This document shows, in pieces, positions 1 through 5,345 of a DNA stretch of 5,686 bases. The stretch spans positions 1 through 5,686 of the forward strand of contig JAZGDL010000408.1 of the NCBI GenBank assembly GCA_036477795.1. The letters run 5' to 3'. Under the pieces are notes generated by a model. That model did not search any database and was not told where the DNA came from. It was given only the letters and a program-made list of their open reading frames with translations. The stretch's first letter is position 1. Each line of letters begins with the position of its first letter. The translations under genes and the position numbers were made by a program. This DNA is from JAZGDL01 sp036477795. GTDB lineage: Bacteria > Planctomycetota > Phycisphaerae > UBA1845.

Positions 1-33
1 GAGGAGCTGTGGGGCGGCATGAGGTTAGGCTGA
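1..33 (+). CDS. possible 3' end of an upstream gene (partial)
   Basis: Frame 1 from the window edge is open for ten codons (EELWGGMRLG) and stops with TGA at 31-33, three bases before the rhodanese ATG. Such tight spacing would be typical of an upstream operon member. However, frame 3 is also open from the edge (to a TAA at 42-44), and ten codons are too few to show coding character or family. This is a placeholder: an upstream gene may end here, but the sequence does not prove it. Confidence 0.25.
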   Translation, partial: EELWGGMRLG

Positions 34-36
34 GAC

Positions 37-564
37 ATGTTTAAGAGCACGATACTACCCGCAGCCGCGATCGTTATTGCCGGCTTGTTGCTGGGCTTGG
101 GATTCAACGGTGTCCGCCCCAAGGACAGCCTGAAACTGACGCGAAACTACTTCATGAAGATCCAGGTTGCCGATTCCGCAAGCCAGTCGCCCAAGCACGG
201 CTTCACGGTGGTTACGCTGGATGAAGTCATCGACCTGTACCAGAGTGCGTCCTATCAGAACGGCGAGGTGGTCTTCGTGGATGCACGCAACGACGAGCAC
301 TTCGAGGAGGGCCATGTCCCCGGAGCGATCCACATCGACCGCTATAATTCAGACGACCCCTTCGAGAAGGCCAAGACCGCACTTCAGCTCGCCGACACCA
401 TCGTCCTCTATTGCGGCGGCGGCGAGTGCGAGGACAGCATTTATCTGGCCAGCGAACTCGTCGGCGAACGCGACATTGCCATTGACAAGATCCGGCTTTT
501 TGAAGGCGGCCTGGAGGAATGGGAGGACGAGAACCTGGAGACCGAATCGGGGCTGGAGCCATGA
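37..564 (+). CDS. membrane-anchored rhodanese-domain protein
   Basis: This is a 175-residue single-domain rhodanese (sulfurtransferase fold) with an N-terminal hydrophobic segment at about residues 6-23, which reads as an uncleaved anchor or signal. The rhodanese domain spans about 57-168. It shows VDARN at 81-85, the HFEEGHVPGAIHI block at 88-100, the active-site loop starting at Cys126 (YCGGGECEDS) and the closing FEGGLEEW at 156-162. Cys126 is the expected persulfide-carrying residue. A second cysteine, Cys131, lies at the far end of the loop and could allow a disulfide. With the anchor, the domain probably sits outside the cytoplasmic membrane (inference). The ATG at 37 is preferred because the next Met (residue 40) would remove the hydrophobic segment. 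GAGG at 21-24 is a distant, weak ribosome site. The stop codon overlaps the next gene's start (ATGA, 561-564), indicating translational coupling with a DoxX/MauE-like protein. The physiological substrate is unknown. Confidence 0.9.
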   Translation: MFKSTILPAAAIVIAGLLLGLGFNGVRPKDSLKLTRNYFMKIQVADSASQSPKHGFTVVTLDEVIDLYQSASYQNGEVVFVDARNDEHFEEGHVPGAIHIDRYNSDDPFEKAKTALQLADTIVLYCGGGECEDSIYLASELVGERDIAIDKIRLFEGGLEEWEDENLETESGLEP

Positions 565-1109
565 GCGAATCCCCGTCGCTGCTGCGAAAGATCGACAGCA
601 CACATATTCCCATGCTGCTGGCCCGAATCGTGCTGGGCAACTTGTTCGTCTACTACGGGTTGCACAAGGTCGGCGACCCCGTCGACTTTCTCAAGCAGAT
701 CAAAGAGTACAATCTGCTGCCGCTGGATCCGCCGGAATTCATCAACATGACGGCGGTGGCCATGCCTTGGATCGAGATCGTCTGCGGGAATCTGCTGATA
801 GCCGGTTTTTGGATTCGCGGATCGGCGTTGACGATTCTCGGGATGCTGATGGTATTCACATCGGCTATCTTCATGCGTACTGTGGGCGTATACGGCGAGG
901 GGGGGCAGGCGTTTTGCGATATCGCCTTCGATTGCGGGTGCGGCAGCGGGGTGATTGTGATCTGCAAGAAACTGGCAATAAACATGTCGATGATGGGGCT
1001 GGCGTTGATCGCCCTTTTGTCGCGGTCCAGATGTTTCGCGATCGAGACGCTTGTCGTTAAGATCATGAAAGAGGCGTCGCAACAAAAAAGTGGATCGGAA
1101 CCGGACTGA
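561..1109 (+). CDS. DoxX/MauE-like integral membrane protein
   Basis: This is a 182-residue protein with four predicted membrane helices at about residues 16-36, 62-83, 87-106 and 139-155, the usual size and topology of the DoxX / MauE-type family. The first helix carries the family-like stretch ARIVLGNLFVYYGLHKV (21-37). Between helices 3 and 4 lies a cysteine-rich segment, C119, C125-G-C127-G and C135, resembling the cysteine pair of MauE-type redox-associated proteins. Relatives are linked to thiosulfate:quinone oxidoreduction (DoxD/DoxX) or to disulfide chemistry in methylamine dehydrogenase maturation (MauE); which role applies here is not visible. I chose the ATG at 561 over an in-frame ATG at 519 because 561 overlaps the rhodanese stop as ATGA, and the extra N-terminus from 519 would be hydrophilic sequence read out of frame within the rhodanese gene. 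GGGG at 549-552 may serve as ribosome site. A sulfur or thiol relay with the rhodanese is inferred from the coupling only. Confidence 0.85.
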   Translation: MSESPSLLRKIDSTHIPMLLARIVLGNLFVYYGLHKVGDPVDFLKQIKEYNLLPLDPPEFINMTAVAMPWIEIVCGNLLIAGFWIRGSALTILGMLMVFTSAIFMRTVGVYGEGGQAFCDIAFDCGCGSGVIVICKKLAINMSMMGLALIALLSRSRCFAIETLVVKIMKEASQQKSGSEPD

Positions 1110-1179
1110 CTCCCGATAAGCAATGCGGCAGTGGAACCAGGCGTTGTCCCAATCGGCGTAATCAAGAGGCAAGGGAATC

Positions 1180-2361
1180 ATGAACCTGTCAAAACGCGTA
1201 CAGTCGTTGGCGGAATCAGCCACGCTGGCGGTCACCGCCAGAGCGGCTCAACTGCGATCCGAAGGCGTCGACGTCATCAGCTTCGGCGCGGGCGAGCCCG
1301 ATTTTGCCACCCCCGAGCACATCATCGAGGCGGCCAACAAAGCCCTGGCGGACGGGCATACCAAATACTCCAAGCCGGCCTCGGGACTGGCGGCGGTCAA
1401 GAAGGCGGCCTGTGCGAAACTCAAACGTGAAAACAACCTTGAGTACGGGACGGATCAGATCGTGATCACCGCGGGGGGCAAGAACGCCTGCCACCTGGTT
1501 CTGCAAGCCATCGTGGACCCCGGCGATGAAGTGATCATTCCCGTGCCCTACTGGGTGAGCTATCCGGAGATTGTGAAGCTAGCCGGTGGTGTGCCGGTGT
1601 TCGTGCAAGGTACGCAGGAGAACAACTTCTGCGTAACGCCCCAGCAGATCCGCGCAGCCATGACCGACCGGACCCGGGCTCTGATCATGAACTATCCGAG
1701 CAATCCGGCCGGGCACATGTACACGCCCGATCAGATCCGTGCCCTCGCCGATGTGCTGCGTGGCAGCGAGGTCACGGTGATCTCCGATGAGATTTATGAT
1801 CGGCTGATTTACGGCGGCCGGGTGTTCCTCAGCTTCGCGGCGGTCAGCGAGGACGCCTACCAGCGGACGGTGACCATCAACAGCGCGTCCAAGACCTACA
1901 GCATGACCGGGTGGCGGCTGGGGATGATCGCAGGCGGTCGTGATCTGGTGCAGGCGGCCGCCAAGCTGCAGTCCCAAAACACCAGCGGGGCGGTGACCTT
2001 CGCCCAACTCGCCTACGCAGCCGCCCTGGAGGGGGATCAATCATGCGTCGAGAAGATGCGCGATGCGTTCTACGAGCGAGGCCGATTCGTACATGCGCGG
2101 TTGAACGCCATCGAGGGGATTCAATGCAACGAGCCGCAGGGGGCCTTCTATGTATTTCCGGACGTCAGCGGGGTGTATGAGAAACTGGGCGTGGACGGCA
2201 GCCAGTCGTTCGCCGGCCGGTTGTTGAACGAAGCCCATGTGGCGGTGGTGCCCGGAGGGGCATTTGGGATGGACGCCAACGTCCGCATATCATTCGCCAC
2301 CGGCATGGACCAGCTCGAAAAAGGTCTGACAAGACTGGCCGACTGGATTGCTGCTGCGTAG
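1180..2361 (+). CDS. aspC: class I PLP aminotransferase, probable aspartate aminotransferase (1-beta type)
   Basis: This 393-residue protein is a full-length fold-type I aminotransferase that transfers an amino group between an amino acid (probably aspartate) and 2-oxoglutarate. Visible features are GAGEPDFATPEH (36-47), PYWVSYPE (123-130), the Asn175 motif in NYPSNPAG (171-178), SDEIYD with Asp203 and Tyr206 contacting the cofactor, the Schiff-base lysine Lys238 in SASKTYSMTGWRLG (235-248), and Arg369 in VRISFA, the alpha-carboxylate binder. Lys101 in GGKNACHL aligns, from memory, with Thermus thermophilus Lys109, which reads the distal carboxylate of acidic substrates, favouring aspartate/glutamate use. 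NPAG replaces the common NPTG. The start has a good purine-rich site (AAGAGG 1164-1169, AAGGGA 1171-1176). It lies 70 bases after the DoxX-like gene with no clear promoter or terminator between, so co-transcription is possible but unproven. 2-aminoadipate or aromatic activity cannot be excluded. Confidence 0.92.
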   Translation: MNLSKRVQSLAESATLAVTARAAQLRSEGVDVISFGAGEPDFATPEHIIEAANKALADGHTKYSKPASGLAAVKKAACAKLKRENNLEYGTDQIVITAGGKNACHLVLQAIVDPGDEVIIPVPYWVSYPEIVKLAGGVPVFVQGTQENNFCVTPQQIRAAMTDRTRALIMNYPSNPAGHMYTPDQIRALADVLRGSEVTVISDEIYDRLIYGGRVFLSFAAVSEDAYQRTVTINSASKTYSMTGWRLGMIAGGRDLVQAAAKLQSQNTSGAVTFAQLAYAAALEGDQSCVEKMRDAFYERGRFVHARLNAIEGIQCNEPQGAFYVFPDVSGVYEKLGVDGSQSFAGRLLNEAHVAVVPGGAFGMDANVRISFATGMDQLEKGLTRLADWIAAA

Positions 2362-2403
2362 CTTTGCTCGCTTACCTGTGACCTTCGGAGAATCACCTTC
2401 GAA

Positions 2404-2425
2404 CCCACGGATTGCAATCCGTGGG
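2404..2425. terminator. perfect 22-bp palindrome, possible terminator hairpin
   Basis: The arm CCCACGGATTG is followed at once by its exact reverse complement CAATCCGTGGG. As RNA this gives a strong GC-rich stem with a tight loop, 42 bases after the aminotransferase stop. It is followed by CTTT and then eight G (2430-2437), not a proper U-tract. On the - strand the sequence after the stem is TTCGAAGG, also not a U-tract. It may still end transcription of the aminotransferase, act as an mRNA-stabilising stem, or be a symmetric protein-binding site. The inverted symmetry is certain; the function is not. Confidence 0.5.
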
Positions 2426-2548
2426 CTTTGGGGGGGGTGGTGAACTGACTGGCGCTGTCATGATAAGCGCATGGCGCGATGGTCCGATTTTTCAAGAATT
2501 CCCTAAAGTTTCCGGCCCGAATCCTCACGCGAATTGTAGGTTTTTTGC

Positions 2549-2553
2549 GGAGG
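2549..2553 (+). promoter_or_regulatory. ribosome binding site choosing the start at 2566
   Basis: GGAGG lies 12 bases before the ATG at 2566. It is the best purine-rich site near any of the in-frame starts of the following small gene (2479 and 2566), so it decides the start at 2566. The spacing is slightly long. Confidence 0.45.
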
Positions 2554-2565
2554 TGCTCATCGAGC

Positions 2566-3060
2566 ATGAGACATGCAAAAGAAATCGCAAGACAGGTTCA
2601 CCGAACCCGCGCCGCTGCTGTTGTGGAAAAGGACCTCGCCTGCCGGTGGGTGGCCGACAAGCCGGAGATCCTGGACGAATTGGGCAGGATTCCTTCCGAC
2701 CACGCGCTACTGGTTATCGCCCGGCGGCTCTGTGCGGGCCAGCCAACGGTCGATAAAGCCCTCGAGCTGATTCGGCAACACCGCCAGTTCGATCAGCTCG
2801 CGGACAATATCATAGAGGTGGTGAATGAGTTTTGCAGACGAAAGCCCACCACCACCCACAGCGAGATTCTGCGGGCCTTGGAGGCCGCGGGCATGATGCT
2901 GGCCCGGGTGCGCGAGCCGGGGGGCGAACCCGGGCAGCATCAGTTCCTTCGCAAGATCGACGCGCTCGGGCAAGGGAACAGCCCGGCGTTCGCGGGCGGC
3001 TATGCGCCGCACAAGCATAGCGACCCCTGGATGATGTCGTCCTCGGTGGGCAGCACGTAG
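2566..3060 (+). CDS. hypothetical protein, 164 residues
   Basis: I do not recognise this protein. From the ATG at 2566 it is 164 residues, soluble, with no signal peptide or membrane segment. It is rich in charged and helix-favouring residues, for example EILDELGRIPSDHALLVIAR (34-53), TVDKALELIRQHRQFDQLAD (61-80) and EILRALEAAGMMLARVREPG (100-119). The middle looks like a small all-helical domain, while about 118-164 is Gly/Pro/Ser-rich and probably disordered. Codon third positions are strongly G/C from about codon 20 onward, as in the neighbouring genes, which supports real coding on this strand. In-frame extension to ATG 2479 would add a basic stretch (RILTRIVGFLRR) but lacks a good ribosome site. 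The last ~20 codons (3000-3060) lie antisense to the end of the opposing E1 gene. Cys26, Cys56 and Cys90 are scattered and form no clear metal site. No function is proposed. Confidence 0.6.
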   Translation: MRHAKEIARQVHRTRAAAVVEKDLACRWVADKPEILDELGRIPSDHALLVIARRLCAGQPTVDKALELIRQHRQFDQLADNIIEVVNEFCRRKPTTTHSEILRALEAAGMMLARVREPGGEPGQHQFLRKIDALGQGNSPAFAGGYAPHKHSDPWMMSSSVGST

Positions 3061-5243
3061 CGCGCCGCCGGCCCCAGCGGAATATAAGTGTCAAGGCCTG
3101 TCACCCGGGCCACCGGCGGTATGGGGCTGCACCATTCGACCAGGGCGGTGACAATGGCCTCAGCCACACCTGCGGTACGACGCCCCTCGTCCACCACCAG
3201 GACCCGTCCGCAGGCTTTGCCATGTTCAGCGATGGCCGCTTCGTTCAGCGGATTCAGCCAGCGTAGATCCACCACACGGGCTTTAATTCCGTGCTGCTGC
3301 AGCAGCCGCCGTGCCGCCCGCAGCGAAAGATAGAGGCCGTTGGCGTAGGTGATGATGGCCAGGTCGCTCACCTCCGGGTGATAGACCCGGGGTTGGCCCA
3401 GCGGGATGGAGCGTTCCGGGGGCGGATAGGCGGTGAGCCAACCGCCGTCGCGCTTCTCGTGCAGATCCCTGGTCTTGTACAGGGCGATCGGTTCCAAAAA
3501 GGCCACCACCCGTCCATCGACGGCGGCCAGCGAGACGGCGGTTCGCAGCATTTGAGCGGCGTCGTCGCCGCGGCTGGGGGCGGCGATGATCAGGCCCGGT
3601 ATGTCGCGAAGGGCGGAGATGCTGTTGTCGTTGTGAAAGTGCCCGCCGAATCCCTCCTGGTACCCGAACGACGCGATCCGCACCACCATGGGATTGCGGA
3701 ATTGACCCTGGGAAAAAAACTGCATTGAGCAGGCTTCGCCGCGGAGTTGGTCCTCGGCGTTGTGATAGTAGGCCAGGTACTGGATCTCGGCGATGGGCAG
3801 CATGCCGATCAGGCCGAACCCCTGAGCCAGCCCCAGGATGGTGGTCTCGTCCAGCAGCGTGTTGAAGACCCGGGCAGGACCGAATCGCTTGTGCAAGCCC
3901 TTGGTGACGTAGTAAACGCCGCCCCGCTGGGCGACGTCTTCGCCGAACAGAACGATGCGGTCGTACTTGGCCATCAGATCAAACAGGGCATTGTTGATTT
4001 GATTTCCGAGATTCTGAGGAGCCGTGTTCTCCGGCAGGCGGTCCCGGCCGCCAAATACGTCGATCCTCTGCTGCCGCGGTATCATTCCGGCGGCATCGTC
4101 ATGCACGAGTTCGGGGTGATAGGGAGCGAGCGGCGCCATGATCTGCGCGGAGGTGCTCAGTTTGGGCCGGGTGATGCAGACATCCGCTTCCTGCCGTACC
4201 CGCCGGCGGATATCTTCATAGCGCTCGAGCACCTGGCGAGCTTCGAGCAGCCCGGCGTCGATCACGATACGAGCGGTAGTGAGTAGCGGGTCCAGCGCTT
4301 CGGTGGCCTCGATGTCGGTGAGCCTGCGGTACTCCATTTCCGGGTCGCTGCCGGCGTGCCCCAGTAGGCGCACCACCTTTAAGTGAAGGAAGACCGGGGC
4401 CCGACGTCGACGGCAGTGTTCGACCGCTATCTGCGTGGTCCGGTAGGCGGAAACGATGTCCAGACCGTCCGCGGCGAAATACCTGAGATTGGCGCGATGC
4501 TCGAAGTTCTGGCGGACCCAGCCTGGTTCGGTGCGGACTGAGATCCCGATACCGTTGTCCTCACTTACCAGGAGGATGGGCACGGGCAGTTTAGAGTAGC
4601 TCGCGTAGCAGGCGGCGTTTATGGCGGTGCCGGCGGCGGCGTGCTGTGTGCCGGCGTCACCTAAGCTACAGATTACGATGCTGTTCTTGGGGACAGGCAA
4701 CGGCAGCCCCAGTCTGCCGGCCCGACCGATGGCGATGGCGGTGCCTACGGCTTTGGGAAGATGGCTGCCCACCGTGCTGGTCTGCGGCGGCACCCACAGG
4801 GACTTGCTGCCCCAGACCTTATGGCGTCCACCGGCCGTCGGATCCTCAGCGCTGACCACCAGGCCTAGGATCGTGTCGCGGACCATGTTCTGACCGGGCA
4901 GTTTGCGGGCCCGCTCGAGCATGAAGGCTCCGCTGCGATAATGCAGAAAAGCCGGATCGGTGTGGCGGGTCAGGCGGCCGATAGCAGCGTTGCCCTCGTG
5001 GCCCGAGCTGCCGATGGTGTAGAACGATTGCCTGGTCTTGCGCAGCTCGCGGGCGATAAGATCCAGATGCCGCGAGGTCATCTGCGAATCGAACAGCTCC
5101 AGCAGGTCCGTGCCGGTCATAGAGCAATCGGGCCGGACCGGGGCGGTGAGGGAAGTGTCGCACGCGACACCGCTAAGCGGGGTATCCCACTCTTCGAGCA
5201 GCCGGATGAAGTTCCGGTCAACGATTTCGGCGCGGTTGAACAT
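3000..5243 (-). CDS. 2-oxoacid dehydrogenase E1, fused alpha and beta subunits
   Basis: This 747-residue protein is a thiamine-diphosphate E1 that decarboxylates a 2-oxoacid and passes the acyl group to a lipoyl E2. The alpha-like half spans about residues 50-340. It has GSSGHEGNAAIG (78-89), STVGSHLPKAVG (156-167), and a cofactor motif beginning LGDAGTQ (194-200) and ending SEDNGIGIS (227-235), with GDA where GDG is usual. The beta-like half has a pyrimidine-binding domain at about 413-590: FGEDVAQRGGVYYVTKGL (433-450), Glu466 in LLDETTILG as the likely catalytic glutamate, and HFHNDNS (535-541). A transketolase C-terminal domain follows at about 615-735. Alpha and beta are normally separate proteins; single-chain forms exist in several bacterial phyla. 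Substrate (branched-chain, pyruvate or 2-oxoadipate) is not readable. The in-frame stop at 5283-5285 limits the start to 5243, which lacks a clear Shine-Dalgarno. It follows the acyl-CoA dehydrogenase gene on the same strand. E2 and E3 are not in the window. Confidence 0.93.
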   Translation of the reverse strand: MFNRAEIVDRNFIRLLEEWDTPLSGVACDTSLTAPVRPDCSMTGTDLLELFDSQMTSRHLDLIARELRKTRQSFYTIGSSGHEGNAAIGRLTRHTDPAFLHYRSGAFMLERARKLPGQNMVRDTILGLVVSAEDPTAGGRHKVWGSKSLWVPPQTSTVGSHLPKAVGTAIAIGRAGRLGLPLPVPKNSIVICSLGDAGTQHAAAGTAINAACYASYSKLPVPILLVSEDNGIGISVRTEPGWVRQNFEHRANLRYFAADGLDIVSAYRTTQIAVEHCRRRRAPVFLHLKVVRLLGHAGSDPEMEYRRLTDIEATEALDPLLTTARIVIDAGLLEARQVLERYEDIRRRVRQEADVCITRPKLSTSAQIMAPLAPYHPELVHDDAAGMIPRQQRIDVFGGRDRLPENTAPQNLGNQINNALFDLMAKYDRIVLFGEDVAQRGGVYYVTKGLHKRFGPARVFNTLLDETTILGLAQGFGLIGMLPIAEIQYLAYYHNAEDQLRGEACSMQFFSQGQFRNPMVVRIASFGYQEGFGGHFHNDNSISALRDIPGLIIAAPSRGDDAAQMLRTAVSLAAVDGRVVAFLEPIALYKTRDLHEKRDGGWLTAYPPPERSIPLGQPRVYHPEVSDLAIITYANGLYLSLRAARRLLQQHGIKARVVDLRWLNPLNEAAIAEHGKACGRVLVVDEGRRTAGVAEAIVTALVEWCSPIPPVARVTGLDTYIPLGPAARYVLPTEDDIIQGSLCLCGA

Positions 5244-5248
5244 GGGAT

Positions 5249-5283
5249 CCGAATTGCGAATGGCGAATGTCGAATAGCGAATT
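5249..5283. repeat. heptamer array, GCGAATN orientation
   Basis: Five tandem 7-base units of the form NCGAATN occur here: CCGAATT, GCGAATG, GCGAATG, TCGAATA, GCGAATT. The core CGAAT is kept and the flanking bases vary. The array ends five bases before the E1 start codon. Units 2-3 (5256-5269) are the exact reverse complement of 5304-5317 in the opposite array, giving a 14-bp perfect stem, and neighbouring units can extend the pairing imperfectly. In the expected - strand transcript it forms the 3' arm of an intercistronic hairpin. Confidence 0.85.
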
Positions 5284-5303
5284 CAGAAAGGGGATTGACT
5301 CAT

Positions 5304-5345
5304 CATTCGCCATTCGCGATTCGCCATTCGCGATTCGCCATTCGT
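5304..5345. repeat. heptamer array, NATTCGC orientation
   Basis: Six perfectly phased 7-base units occur here: CATTCGC, CATTCGC, GATTCGC, CATTCGC, GATTCGC, CATTCGT. It is the inverted counterpart of the array at 5249-5283, separated from it by 20 unrelated bases (5284-5303). It directly abuts the stop codon (5346-5348) of the acyl-CoA dehydrogenase gene. With its partner it occupies nearly all of the 102-base gap between the two - strand genes. Short heptanucleotide repeats between genes are known in several bacterial groups (for example filamentous cyanobacteria); their role is not settled. Confidence 0.9.

Noticed and set aside
519..560. An upstream in-frame ATG for the DoxX-like gene.
   Set aside because: It would add a hydrophilic out-of-frame stretch inside the rhodanese gene; the ATGA overlap at 561 is the natural start.
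2396..2425. On the - strand, CGGATTGCAATCCG followed by GTGGGTTCGAA resembles the anticodon arm and T-loop of tRNA-Cys (GCA).
   Set aside because: The loop is one base short, no acceptor stem, D arm or T stem can be formed around it, and the perfect palindrome explains the symmetry. No tRNA gene is supported.
2504..2522. TAAAGTTT at 2504-2511 resembles the -35 half of a sigma-28 (flagellar) promoter, with GCCCGAAT close behind.
   Set aside because: The expected -10 element after 11 bases is absent (CCTCACGC there), so the match is only a half-site.
2541..2546. A T6 run, considered as a terminator U-tract.
   Set aside because: No stable stem precedes it closely, and it lies just upstream of a ribosome site.
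2412..2565. Upstream starts at 2412 and 2479 for open frames near the small hypothetical gene.
   Set aside because: 2412 is in another frame and within the palindrome; 2479 is in frame but has no ribosome site and weaker codon bias than the body of the gene.
3088..4893. Several + strand open frames of 80-180 codons across 3088-4893.
   Set aside because: They are antisense to the well-supported E1 gene, lack family features, and are expected shadows in GC-rich coding sequence.
5283..5303. A - strand mini-frame between the heptamer arrays, ATG AGT CAA TCC CCT TTC TGA (MSQSPF), as a possible leader peptide.
   Set aside because: Six codons with no ribosome site and no regulatory amino-acid run; most likely chance.
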